Positions 36,508 through 49,697 of a stretch of 64,000 nucleotides of DNA are shown here, piece after piece. The stretch lies in contig NZ_JAVIFU010000010.1 in the NCBI RefSeq assembly GCF_031157315.1, positions 124,001 to 188,000 of the forward strand, in the 5' to 3' direction. How positions within the stretch are numbered: the stretch's first letter is position 1; each line of letters starts with the position of its first letter. Source of the stretch: Paenibacillus sp. LHD-38 (GTDB lineage: Bacteria > Bacillota > Bacilli > Paenibacillales > Paenibacillaceae). The translations under genes were made by a program, and so were the position numbers. Under the pieces are notes generated by a model that worked only from the letters and a program-made list of their open reading frames with translations, had not been told where the DNA came from and did not search any database.

Positions 36508-36532
36508 TTATAACGGTTATTACTTTTATAAC
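36508..36532 (-). promoter_or_regulatory. Putative operator of the second AbrB-Doc module
   Basis: Two copies of GTTATAA on the minus strand, spaced 18 bp (about two helical turns), lie 48-72 bp before the antitoxin start. The same core is in the palindrome before the first module. Confidence 0.4.
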
Positions 36533-36573
36533 GTATGTACATCTTATCAAAATTCTCAACACTTATAAAGCAA

Positions 36574-36595
36574 AAACCCGACCTCACGAGGTCGG
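36574..36595 (-). terminator. ssrA terminator
   Basis: AACCCGACCT / AGGTCGGGTT stem with a 4-nt loop, followed on the minus strand by TTTT. It is duplicated exactly in copy C. Confidence 0.9.
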
Positions 36596-36606
36596 GTTTC
36601 TCATAT

Positions 36607-36971
36607 TGGTGGAGGCGAGGGGATTTGAACCCCTGTCCGAAGATCACGCCACACAGGCTTCTACGGGTGTAGTCACAGTTTTGATGTCACCCGAGTATCG
36701 CCCCGTAACCGGCTATACGTTGGGTCAGCCTGATTGTCTTCTTCAGCTCACCGCAGGCGGAGATGAGACAGCGTATTCCACTACTTGTTAGCCCCTAATC
36801 CAGTCACATGGACGATGCTGGGTAGAAGCACGCACACAGTTTCTTAGGCTGCGAAAGCGTAGTTTGTTTGTTGTTTGCCGTTTAATAGGCTTTAGCGTTG
36901 ATGAAGCAGACGACTCCCTGCTACCCGCAACCCGCGCTCGTACAATCCCCGTCGAATCCATAAACGCCCCC
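36607..36971 (-). ncRNA. ssrA: Transfer-messenger RNA (tmRNA), intact
   Basis: A 365-nt tmRNA. The 5' end GGGGGCG pairs fully with the 3' CGCCUCC of the acceptor stem, followed by A and encoded CCA (36607-36609). The conserved GGAUUCGAC and the T-arm GGUUCAAAUCC are present. The tag reading frame (36879-36844) starts with GGC and encodes GKQQTNYAFAA before UAA, like other Bacilli tags. It rescues stalled ribosomes together with SmpB, whose gene lies about 290 bp upstream. It is the only complete copy in the window and the target of the nearby island. Confidence 0.96.
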
Positions 36972-37264
36972 AATTTTGCATAAACGGCTAGCTGCAGATC
37001 TACACGACTTTCATGTATAGGCTCGGCACTAACGTTTAGCTCGATTGAAGCTTTAGGATTAAGGAGCAGTTACTGTCAGAATGATCAGATCATCTGGCAG
37101 GCCGTTCCGATTGTCTAGCACGAATGCATTTGCTTGATTACTCACTTTGTTACTCACTTTGTTTGTCTTGCCGTTGCTACTGCCTTAGTATAACACGAAT
37201 GCGCAGCATATGTGCATATTTGTTATTGGCAGCAATGGCTGTTTGCTTCCATGGAAATAACCGC

Positions 37265-37744
37265 TTAACGAGCGACCTTCTGTTTCTCGCGCAAGGCACG
37301 CTGGATATCACGCTGAGCGTCACGCTTAGCTGCCGTATCGCGTTTATCGTATTGCTTCTTACCTTTACCTAGTCCAATCAACAGCTTCGCGTATCCATTG
37401 CGCACATAGATCTTCAAAGGAACAATAGCGTATCCTTCTTGCTTCGACAAGCCCAAGAGCTTGTGAATCTGTGACTTGTGCATCAATAACTTGCGAGCAC
37501 GCGTTGGATCGGTGGGATTATGGATATTCCCTTGTTCGAACGGGCTGATGTGCATATTGTTTATGAACAACTCACCGTTACGAATCGTAGCAAAAGCATC
37601 ACTGATGTTCGCCCTACCGTTGCGGAGCGATTTGATTTCTGTACCGAGCAGCACCATGCCTGCTTCGAACGTTTCCTCAATGAAATAGTCATGGGAAGCC
37701 TTCTTGTTCTGGGCGAGCTGCTTGCCGTCACTCTTCTTACCCAT
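37265..37744 (-). CDS. smpB: SsrA-binding protein SmpB
   Basis: A 159-residue RNA-binding protein that brings tmRNA to stalled ribosomes. Typical SmpB segments are [31 protein letters not shown], the [15 protein letters not shown] loop and the basic C-terminal tail [10 protein letters not shown]. The start is the ATG at 37744 (RBS GAGGTG), since a GTG nine bases upstream lies inside the RBS. It precedes ssrA on the same strand, the order found in B. subtilis. The 290 bp between them should contain the ssrA promoter, but no clear consensus is seen. Confidence 0.96.
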   Translation of the reverse strand: MGKKSDGKQLAQNKKASHDYFIEETFEAGMVLLGTEIKSLRNGRANISDAFATIRNGELFINNMHISPFEQGNIHNPTDPTRARKLLMHKSQIHKLLGLSKQEGYAIVPLKIYVRNGYAKLLIGLGKGKKQYDKRDTAAKRDAQRDIQRALREKQKVAR

Positions 37745-37880
37745 GCTAGTCACCTCGACTTATTTAAGCTAAAATAGTGGTGCACGTATTCTGGTGTTCA
37801 TTGTAACAACTTTAGGAACGGAAATCAAGGCAGCGGTTAAGCATTCTTCTCTAATGCCCTGCCAAAAAAGGAGAATTCCC

Positions 37881-38609
37881 ATGCTGCTTGAAATCATTGC
37901 TACTACAGCCGATGAAGCGGTTACAGCCTCATTGCACGGTGCGGACCGTGTAGAGCTTATCTCAGCCTTTGATCAAGGGGGATTGAGCCCCAATGAAGAT
38001 ACGATCGTTGCGGTAGTTGAAGCTCTTAAACGACTCGAACAATCAAACAGTACGCCCTTTCCCAAAACCACTCCCATACATGTCATGGTGAGACCACACA
38101 GCCAGTCCTTTGTCTATGATGAAGCTGATTTGCGTGACATGATTGCGTATATGGGAAAAGCCCGACGATTAGGTATTCATGCATTCGTTCTAGGATGTCT
38201 GCGCCCGGATGGGGAAATTGATACCGGAGCTTTAGAGCGACTGCTGGAAGCAGCCGGAGACCTTCCTATCACCTTCCACCGTGCTTTTGACGAAATTGCC
38301 GACCAAGAAGATGCACTGTCTACGTTAATGAAATACCTGCAAATTAAATGGCTGCTCACCTCAGGCGGAAAACCAAGCGTGATTGATGCCGTCGATCAAA
38401 TCATTAGGTTGAATGATCAAAGTTATGGACATGCTATAACTATAATGCCAGGAAGTGGATTAACCGTTGCTTCCTTACCTGCTTTCTTGGCAGCAACGAA
38501 ATCGCAAGCCGTACACCTTGGAACGGGTGTAAGAAACGGTGGAGTCACGGCACCCATCGATGGCGCACTTGTCCGGACGGCGCGTCAAATTCTAGATCAA
38601 ATTCGGTAA
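37881..38609 (+). CDS. cutC: CutC family protein (copper homeostasis)
   Basis: A 242-residue TIM-barrel protein of the CutC family: MLLEIIATTADEAVTASLHGADRVELIS at the N-terminus, then HVMVRPHSQSFVYDEADL, FHRAFDEI and ILPGSGL-like IMPGSGLT motifs. The start is the ATG at 37881 with AAGGAGA before it. The exact reaction is unknown; the copper link comes from E. coli and is disputed. It is the only plus-strand gene between rnr and smpB, an insertion into the otherwise minus-strand order known from Bacillus. Confidence 0.9.
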   Translation: MLLEIIATTADEAVTASLHGADRVELISAFDQGGLSPNEDTIVAVVEALKRLEQSNSTPFPKTTPIHVMVRPHSQSFVYDEADLRDMIAYMGKARRLGIHAFVLGCLRPDGEIDTGALERLLEAAGDLPITFHRAFDEIADQEDALSTLMKYLQIKWLLTSGGKPSVIDAVDQIIRLNDQSYGHAITIMPGSGLTVASLPAFLAATKSQAVHLGTGVRNGGVTAPIDGALVRTARQILDQIR

Positions 38610-38655
38610 TACACAGCCTCTATTCCCAAAAACACAAGCTTATTTATATACAAAA

Positions 38656-38690
38656 AAACCGCCTTCAACCCGTAAGGTCAAAGGCGGTTT
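38656..38690. terminator. Bidirectional terminator between cutC and the cold-shock gene
   Basis: AAACCGCCTT / AAGGCGGTTT arms with A and T tracts on either side, between convergent genes. Confidence 0.85.
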
Positions 38691-38709
38691 TATCAACGTT
38701 CGTAAGCTA

Positions 38710-38910
38710 CTACAGCTTTACAACGTTTTCTGCTTGTGGTCCACGGTTGCCTTGAACAACGTTAAATTCTACGCGTTGTCCTTCTTCAAGAGTTTTGAAG
38801 CCTTCGCCAGTGATTGCGGAGAAATGTACGAATACATCGTTGCCGCCTTCAACTTCGATAAAGCCGAAACCTTTTTCTGCGTTAAACCATTTAACTGTAC
38901 CTTGTTGCAT
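38710..38910 (-). CDS. CspA-family cold-shock protein
   Basis: A 66-residue nucleic-acid-binding protein with both RNA-binding motifs: KGFGFIEV (RNP1, about 13-20) and VFVHFSAI (RNP2, about 26-33). The RBS TTGGAGG is strong. It acts as an RNA chaperone and antiterminator. The region upstream holds a long hairpin (38969-39027) that may be a terminator of rnr or part of a structured leader. Confidence 0.95.
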   Translation of the reverse strand: MQQGTVKWFNAEKGFGFIEVEGGNDVFVHFSAITGEGFKTLEEGQRVEFNVVQGNRGPQAENVVKL

Positions 38911-38968
38911 GTGTAAAAACCTCCAAAAAAATAATATTAATATGCGCCTGGTTTGTCTTTAAACAAAA

Positions 38969-39027
38969 AATTCACACATTGGAAAGGGTTTCATGACTAT
39001 AATGACACCCTTTTCAATATGTGAATT
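38969..39027 (-). terminator. Long hairpin with T tract between rnr and the cold-shock gene
   Basis: A stem of about 19 bp (38971-38989 with 39008-39026, two G-U or mismatched positions), a 17-nt loop and six T on the minus strand. It fits a terminator for the rnr transcript. If the cold-shock promoter lies further upstream, it would instead be in that gene's leader. Confidence 0.65.
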
Positions 39028-39169
39028 CAGGTTCATATTATCGATTGATTTGAGTGTACTATACCCAGAATTAAAAAGCAAGCGACGAGCTTAAATATAT
39101 TTTCCCATATTGTCCAGATCACGGCGGCTTCCAATTATGTCATAGATCGGAAACCGCCGCCCCTAATTT

Positions 39170-42139
39170 CTACTTGCGATTCTTGCGAACGAACGCAGCC
39201 GTAGCGTTCCCTCCGCCTTCGTTTTTCTTCTTCCGCTTGCTCTTTCCTGGAGCGCCGCCGCTGCCTTCCGCGCCTGTCGCATCCGCATTTCGCTCGCCAT
39301 TAAACACACCGCTCGGCGACGTATTCTTCCGCTTCGCCGCATCGCCACTGCCTTCGCTCCGCCGCTTCCCGGCTCCGCCTCGGCCATTACCGCCTTGCCC
39401 GCCGCCGCTGCGGATGGGCAGGCCCCACATATCCGTCCGCGATCCGCTACCGCTTCCGCGCGACTGATCCCTGCCTTGGCCCGGCGACATATCCGCCTCT
39501 TGCCCCGGCCCGCGATCCGCCGGCGAATTCCCGCCGTCGTTCACGCCAGCTCCGGCTTCGCCGGCGCCACCCCGGCCGCGCCGCTTTCCGCCTCCGCGGC
39601 CGCTGTCAGGCGCATCGATCCGCCACGGATTGGCTTGCTCGACAATTCCGACTACGCTGCGGTCGACTCCGCCGCCAAATCCCCCGCGGCCGCCACCTTT
39701 GCCGCCGCGGCCCTTGCCGCCGCGATTGCTCTCGCCTGTTCCGCCTTGGCTGCCCGCTCCGGAACCTCTGCCACCGCGATTTCCATCGCCTGCTCCCCCG
39801 CGGCCTCTGCCATCCTTGCTTGCTCCGCTCTCGCCTTTTCCACCGCGATTGCCATCGCTCGCTCCGCCGCGGCCCTTGCCGCCTCGACCGCGATCAACGC
39901 TTCCGGCGCGATCACCGAAGCCGCCACGTTTTTTGCCTCCGCGATCACCGCCAAAACTGCTTGGAATGCCTTTGCCGCTGCGCGGCTTCATATCAACAAG
40001 CTCGAAATCGATCGTATGCTCCGTCATGCTGACACGAGTAACGCGAATCTTTACTTCATCGCCAATCCGATAAATTTTAGACGTGCGTTCGCCGACAAGT
40101 ATCATATGCTGCTCATGGAAGTTGTAGTAGTCGTCTGACATATCACTCAAACGAATCAAGCCTTCGACCGAATTTTCCAGCTCAATAAACATACCGAAGC
40201 TCGTTACGCTGCTGATGATACCCTCGAATTCCTCGCCGACCTTATCGAGCATGAATTCACATTTCTTCAGCTGCTCCGTATCGCGCTCCGCATCAACCGC
40301 CACCCGCTCGCGTTCAGACGAATGTGATGCGATTTCCGGCATCCGCGCGGTCAACGCTTCATGACGCGCCTCGGTCAATTGGCCCTTGCCATCCAGCACC
40401 TCGCGAATCACGCGGTGAATAACCAAATCGGGATAACGGCGAATCGGCGATGTGAAATGGGAATAAAATTCTGCCGCAAGCCCAAAATGTCCTAGGCTCT
40501 CCGCATCATATTTGGCCTGCTTCATGGATCGAAGCATGACCGTCGAAATCACGGTTGCCTCTTTTGTGCCGCGGATGTCTTCCAACAGTGTCTGCAGCGC
40601 TTTAGGATGAATCGAATTGCCTTTACCCTTCACGACATAACCGAAGTTCGCCGCAAACTGCACGAAATTAAGCAGCTTCTCCTGCGACGGGTCCTCATGG
40701 ATCCGGTAAAGGAATGGAACGCGCAGCCAGTGGAAATGCTCAGCAACCGTTTCATTCGCAACTAGCATGAATTCTTCAATGATTTGCTCTGCTACAGAAC
40801 GCTCACGCTTAATGATATCAACCGCTTTGCCGTTCTCATCCACAATGACCTTCGATTCTTGAAAATCGAAGTCAATCGCGCCGCGCTTCATCCGTTTCGA
40901 ACGGAGGCGCATGGCCAGGTCCTCCATGAGACCGAACATATCCAGTAAATCCGCATAACGCTCCTTGAGCTCTGTTTGCGGTTCTTCCTCATTCGCCGTC
41001 AATATTTTTTTCACATTCGTATAGGTCATCCGCTCTTTCGTACGGATAACGCTCGTAAACACATCATGGCGCACACGCTTCAGCGTTTCAGCATCAAACT
41101 CCATCTCGCAAGAAAGCGTCAGACGATCAACTTTCGGATTGAGTGAGCAGATCCCATTCGACAAACGATGCGGCAGCATCGGAATAACGCGGTCGACCAA
41201 ATAAACGCTGCAGCCCCTGCGGTATGCCTCTTGATCAAGCTCTGAATTTTCTTTTACATAGTAGCCTACGTCAGCAATATGTACGCCCAGCAAATAGTTG
41301 CCGTTCTCCAACCGCTTCACATGCACGGCATCATCCAGATCCTTGGCGTCCTCGCCGTCTATGGTAACAATGACCTCTCCGCGCAGATCTCGCCTACCTT
41401 GCTGCACGATTTCTTCATCCGTGATGGAATCCGGTGCTGCCTCAGCCTCACCCATTACTTCATCCGGAAAACCCTCCGGCAGCTGATGCTTGCGAATAAT
41501 CGACAAAATGTCGACGCCCGGGTCGTTTTTATGTCCTAAAATTTCGACAATTTCCCCTTCAGCCGCAGATCGTCCTTCCGGATATGAAACAATTTTCACT
41601 ACGACCTTTTGGCCCGAAACTGCGCCTTGGTAACCGCCTTTAGGTATAAAAATATCGCGGTTAATCCGTTTGTCATCCGGCACGACGAAAGCATAAACCT
41701 CGTGATCCTCGAACGTACCGACGATTTGCGTTACAGCCCGTTCGACAATACGGACGACCTCGCCTTCCATACGTCCGCCATGCTCGCTCCTTGAAGTGAC
41801 CCGAACGAGAATAATGTCGCCGTTCATCGCGCTCTTCAGATCATTCGCGTGCAGATACACGTCGCCGTGATCTTTCTCATCCGGAATCAGGAAACCGAAG
41901 CCCTTCGCATGCGACTGCAGCTTGCCGCGCAATAAATTCATCCGTTCCGGCACGCCGTAATGGTCATTCGGTGTCCGTATGATCTTTCCTTCATCCTCCA
42001 GCTTGTTGAGCAGCTTAAGGAATTCCTTGAACTCCGCAGCTCCCTCAATGCCAAAATGCTTCTCAAGCTCTTGGTAAGTCATCGGCTTATAAGCCGTTTC
42101 TTTCATAAAATCAAGCAGTTCCTGCTCGTGATTGGTCAT
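39170..42139 (-). CDS. rnr: Ribonuclease R with long Gly/Arg/Lys-rich C-terminal tail
   Basis: A 989-residue 3'-5' exoribonuclease; typical Bacillus RNase R is under 800 residues. An N-terminal winged helix (about 1-65), cold-shock domains (about 75-225), the RNB catalytic domain ([16 protein letters not shown] with the metal Asp cluster at about 256-271) and an S1 domain (to about 715) are followed by an unusual tail of about 270 residues. The tail is made of RGG/GKGRGG-type repeats and ends in Lys-rich clusters. RNase R degrades structured RNA and tmRNA-tagged messages, which fits its place next to smpB and ssrA. The tail's DNA is strikingly G/C-rich. Confidence 0.95.
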   Translation of the reverse strand: MTNHEQELLDFMKETAYKPMTYQELEKHFGIEGAAEFKEFLKLLNKLEDEGKIIRTPNDHYGVPERMNLLRGKLQSHAKGFGFLIPDEKDHGDVYLHANDLKSAMNGDIILVRVTSRSEHGGRMEGEVVRIVERAVTQIVGTFEDHEVYAFVVPDDKRINRDIFIPKGGYQGAVSGQKVVVKIVSYPEGRSAAEGEIVEILGHKNDPGVDILSIIRKHQLPEGFPDEVMGEAEAAPDSITDEEIVQQGRRDLRGEVIVTIDGEDAKDLDDAVHVKRLENGNYLLGVHIADVGYYVKENSELDQEAYRRGCSVYLVDRVIPMLPHRLSNGICSLNPKVDRLTLSCEMEFDAETLKRVRHDVFTSVIRTKERMTYTNVKKILTANEEEPQTELKERYADLLDMFGLMEDLAMRLRSKRMKRGAIDFDFQESKVIVDENGKAVDIIKRERSVAEQIIEEFMLVANETVAEHFHWLRVPFLYRIHEDPSQEKLLNFVQFAANFGYVVKGKGNSIHPKALQTLLEDIRGTKEATVISTVMLRSMKQAKYDAESLGHFGLAAEFYSHFTSPIRRYPDLVIHRVIREVLDGKGQLTEARHEALTARMPEIASHSSERERVAVDAERDTEQLKKCEFMLDKVGEEFEGIISSVTSFGMFIELENSVEGLIRLSDMSDDYYNFHEQHMILVGERTSKIYRIGDEVKIRVTRVSMTEHTIDFELVDMKPRSGKGIPSSFGGDRGGKKRGGFGDRAGSVDRGRGGKGRGGASDGNRGGKGESGASKDGRGRGGAGDGNRGGRGSGAGSQGGTGESNRGGKGRGGKGGGRGGFGGGVDRSVVGIVEQANPWRIDAPDSGRGGGKRRGRGGAGEAGAGVNDGGNSPADRGPGQEADMSPGQGRDQSRGSGSGSRTDMWGLPIRSGGGQGGNGRGGAGKRRSEGSGDAAKRKNTSPSGVFNGERNADATGAEGSGGAPGKSKRKKKNEGGGNATAAFVRKNRK

Positions 42140-42271
42140 TATTATTTATTCTCCTCAGAAACCTGTTCAAATACTCTAGCTTCGCTTGCAACAGGTTGAT
42201 AGATTATCATATACCATGTAGTATACACGAAATGGAACCCGCGCATCCGTGATTATGATGAAAATACAAAA

Positions 42272-42294
42272 AAAGCGAGGAATATCCTCGCTTT
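42272..42294 (-). terminator. Terminator downstream of secG
   Basis: AAAGCGAGGA / TCCTCGCTTT perfect hairpin with a T run on the minus strand. It lies between secG and rnr, so rnr probably has its own promoter or is reached by read-through. Confidence 0.8.
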
Positions 42295-42309
42295 CTGCGT
42301 GTGTGTACG

Positions 42310-42546
42310 TTATTGTTTTACGAAGTAAGATACAACAAGCGCTAATATGAAGAAGCCAGCTGCCAGTGCCACTGTCAAACGCTGCAAGAACAAATCCAAA
42401 CCGCGCGCTTTCTGTTTGCCGAACAGGTGCTCAGCACCGCCCGTAATCGCTCCGGACAAGCCTGCACTCTTACCCTTTTGCAGCAATACAACAGCAATCA
42501 GGCCGACAGAAAATATAACGAGCACGATCTTCAATAAGATATCCAT
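42310..42546 (-). CDS. secG: Preprotein translocase subunit SecG
   Basis: A 78-residue protein with two membrane helices (about 2-22 and 55-75) around the conserved loop [25 protein letters not shown]. It is the small auxiliary subunit of the SecYEG channel. Its position between the enolase region and rnr matches Bacillus. Confidence 0.95.
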   Translation of the reverse strand: MDILLKIVLVIFSVGLIAVVLLQKGKSAGLSGAITGGAEHLFGKQKARGLDLFLQRLTVALAAGFFILALVVSYFVKQ

Positions 42547-42645
42547 TCATTCCACCTCCAGCATAGGAGCTCCGTAAAAACACGTAAATCGAGTGTACCA
42601 TAGCTGGGCACAAATTACAATAGTACAACCCCATTGTACGGCCTT

Positions 42646-43413
42646 TTATGCAAACCCATGCTCTTTTAGAAATTTATAATTGTTAGCCGCGCTTTCAAGC
42701 GAGCTCGATGCAAACTGCTCCTGCTCAACAAACATATAGGCTACGCCTGCCGGCTCCAATTCACTAAGTAACTGTGAATAGCCTACCTCACCTTGGCCGA
42801 TTTCCGCATCCCTCAAACCTTTGGAGAAATCCTTCAAATGGACTAAAGGCACCCGGCTTTTATATTTCTTCAAATAGTCAGCCGGCTTATAACCCGCGAT
42901 ATGAACCCAGCCCAAATCGAATTCCATCATCATGAGCTCCGTCGGTATGCCAGACAATAGCTGATCGATTATCGGCTGTTTTTCCACTAACTTAAACTCG
43001 AATTCATGATTGTGATACCCGTACTGCATGCCTGCAGCCCTTACCTGCTGCGCGCATTTCGTAAACACATCAATTAAATACTTCACGTTATCTTTGCTTG
43101 GCTGTTCGGGGAGCGGTGCCCAAGGCGTAATAATGTAAGACACGCCAAGCTCCTTGGCATATTCGATTTGGCCGGCAAAGTCAGATTCCATATGCTTGGA
43201 ATCACTAAAGTTTAATGGCACATGTACAGAGGGCGCGGTTAACCCGAGCTCCTTTAGCTTGCTTTTTAACTCGATAGCCGGAGTTTTGAAAAAACCTGCA
43301 AATTCGACAGCCGTGTAACCTATCTTGGATACTTTCTCCAGCGTGCCCAAAAAATCAATTTCGGTCTGATCCCGAAGAGAGTACATCTGTATGCCAACAA
43401 CCGGTTTCGCCAC
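42646..43413 (-). CDS. Sugar phosphate isomerase/epimerase-like TIM-barrel protein
   Basis: A 255-residue xylose isomerase-like barrel. Candidate metal ligands are in YGYHNHEFEF (about 125-134), MEFDLGWVH (about 156-164), PLVHLKDF (about 181-188) and a late Glu in AYMFVEQEQ. It resembles IolE/inosose dehydratase-like proteins; the substrate is unknown. It is inserted between eno and secG, separated from eno by a terminator, and is not obviously part of glycolysis. It is distinct from the similar-fold protein at the left end of the window. Confidence 0.8.
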   Translation of the reverse strand: MAKPVVGIQMYSLRDQTEIDFLGTLEKVSKIGYTAVEFAGFFKTPAIELKSKLKELGLTAPSVHVPLNFSDSKHMESDFAGQIEYAKELGVSYIITPWAPLPEQPSKDNVKYLIDVFTKCAQQVRAAGMQYGYHNHEFEFKLVEKQPIIDQLLSGIPTELMMMEFDLGWVHIAGYKPADYLKKYKSRVPLVHLKDFSKGLRDAEIGQGEVGYSQLLSELEPAGVAYMFVEQEQFASSSLESAANNYKFLKEHGFA

Positions 43414-43493
43414 GCTCTACACCGCCTAATCTCATAATCCTTTACTTGTTTATTATGTCCTACATCCATAATCGAACTATCAGGTTAAAAAAA

Positions 43494-43527
43494 GAAGGGC
43501 ATGCCCGATTGATTGGACATACCCTTC
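43494..43527 (-). terminator. Terminator of the glycolytic operon (after eno)
   Basis: GAAGGGCATGCCC / GGACATACCCTTC (one G-U pair) with eight T on the minus strand, directly after the eno stop. Confidence 0.85.
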
Positions 43528-43554
43528 TCCATAAGCCGCAAAATAAAATGCGTC

Positions 43555-46420
<2,866 letters not shown>

Positions 46421-46421
46421 C

Positions 46422-47192
<771 letters not shown>

Positions 47193-47220
47193 TCATATCA
47201 TTTTATTTTTGTAAAAATTA

Positions 47221-48405
47221 TTATTTATCGTTAAGTGCCACAACGCCTGGAAGTACTTTACCTTCCATAAACTCTAGGGAAGCGCCGCCGCCTGTCGAGA
47301 TGAAATCCATTTTGTCAGCAAGACCGAATTTCTCAGCTGCCGCAGCAGAATCGCCGCCGCCGATCACGGAGTAGCCAGTAGTCTCTGCGCATGCATTAGC
47401 AACTGCTATTGTACCATGGGAGAATGGCTCGATTTCAAATACGCCCATTGGTCCGTTCCAAACTACCAATTTCGAGTTTTTGATAACATCCGCATAAATC
47501 TCGCGCGTTTTCGGACCGATGTCAATGCCTTCCCAATCAGCAGGAATGCTGTCAACGTCTACGATTTGCGTGTTAGCGTTAGCGCTAAAATCGTCAGTAA
47601 CAACGATATCTACCGGAATCAAGAAGTTTTTGCCGAGTTTCTTTGCTTTCTCTATGAACTCATGCGCCAAATCCAATTTGCTGTTATCAACGAGCGATTT
47701 ACCGATTTCATGGCCTTGCGCTTTAAAGAATGTATAAGACAAGCCGCCGCCGATAATAACGTTGTCGGCAATTTCTAACATTTTATCGATAACTGCGATT
47801 TTATCTTTTACTTTAGAGCCGCCAACAATTGCTGTGAAAGGACGCTCAGGGTTGTTCAATGCTTTGCCTAGAACTTCAAGCTCTCTCTCCATAAGCAGAC
47901 CCGATACCGCAGGCAGGATATGTGCGATGCCTTCTGTTGATGCGTGAGCGCGGTGAGCGGCGCCGAAAGCGTCGTTTACGAACAGATCAGCAAGCTTAGC
48001 GAATGCTTTAGCGAGTTCTGGATCGTTTTTCTCTTCGCCTTCGTAGAAACGTACGTTTTCAAGCAGCAATACATCACCGTTGTTCAAAGCGGCAACTTGT
48101 GCTTCAACTGCTTCTCCGATAGCTTCATCAGCTTTCGTTACTTGCTTGCCAAGAAGCTCGGACAAACGCGCAGCGGAAGCCGTATGGCGAAGCTCTTCTA
48201 CTACTTGACCATTCGGACGGCCAAGGTGGCTTGCAAGAATCACTTTTGCGCCTTTTTCGATTAGGAAGTTAATCGTAGGAAGCGTTTCACGAATACGCTT
48301 GTCATCCGTAATCTTACCATCCTCAAGCGGCACGTTAAAATCAACGCGAACAAATACCCGTTTACCAGCTAGTTCTGCTACATCACGTACACTTTTCTTA
48401 TTCAT
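47221..48405 (-). CDS. pgk: Phosphoglycerate kinase
   Basis: A 394-residue kinase that makes ATP from 1,3-bisphosphoglycerate. It has [10 protein letters not shown] at the N-terminus, ASHLGRP, the [12 protein letters not shown] segment, and the nucleotide-binding WNGPMGVFE and GGGDSAAAA regions. The ATG at 48405 is 8 nt after GGGAGG; an adjacent TTG one codon upstream is less likely. A terminator-like hairpin between gap and this gene suggests that gap is expressed more strongly than the rest of the operon. Confidence 0.97.
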   Translation of the reverse strand: MNKKSVRDVAELAGKRVFVRVDFNVPLEDGKITDDKRIRETLPTINFLIEKGAKVILASHLGRPNGQVVEELRHTASAARLSELLGKQVTKADEAIGEAVEAQVAALNNGDVLLLENVRFYEGEEKNDPELAKAFAKLADLFVNDAFGAAHRAHASTEGIAHILPAVSGLLMERELEVLGKALNNPERPFTAIVGGSKVKDKIAVIDKMLEIADNVIIGGGLSYTFFKAQGHEIGKSLVDNSKLDLAHEFIEKAKKLGKNFLIPVDIVVTDDFSANANTQIVDVDSIPADWEGIDIGPKTREIYADVIKNSKLVVWNGPMGVFEIEPFSHGTIAVANACAETTGYSVIGGGDSAAAAEKFGLADKMDFISTGGGASLEFMEGKVLPGVVALNDK

Positions 48406-48467
48406 CAATGAAACCTCCCGAAAATGTGTTATGGAAAGGCATGGCTATTGAACCACAAAAAAAAGAA

Positions 48468-48494
48468 GGGCGTTCCTTCAAAGAAGAAACGCCC
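48468..48494 (-). terminator. Intercistronic hairpin between gap and pgk
   Basis: GGGCGTTCCTTC / GAAGAAACGCCC (one mismatch) with a 3-nt loop and a T-rich tract on the minus strand. It is likely a leaky terminator or mRNA-stabilising element within the glycolytic operon. Confidence 0.75.
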
Positions 48495-48579
48495 CCATGA
48501 TTTACGTCTCCTAGAAGCCGCAAATCAAAGACCTGTGCTCCGCATGCGCGAAAGCCGCGGGTCCGTCCGCCTTCTTTGC

Positions 48580-49596
<1,017 letters not shown>

Positions 49597-49697
49597 CTAA
49601 GCGTTTTTAAAAGATATTAATATATATTTCAAGATGTTTTGCGCGCGGCCGAAGGCCATTTGCAAATCATCATGATTCCTTAAAATCTGTTAGAAGC

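Noticed and set aside
36606..36973. Two short open frames of about 61 codons within ssrA
   Set aside because: They overlap the structured tmRNA and include its acceptor and tag regions; no RBS and no independent protein similarity.
39122..39159. GGCGG...CCGCC stem just after rnr as its main terminator
   Set aside because: The stem is good but lacks a T run on the minus strand; the hairpin at 38969-39027 is a better terminator.
39395..40138. 247-codon open frame opposite rnr
   Set aside because: It lies antisense to the G/C-rich RGG-tail coding region of rnr, has an Ala/Pro/Ser-rich low-complexity translation, and no RBS. Long chance frames are expected there.
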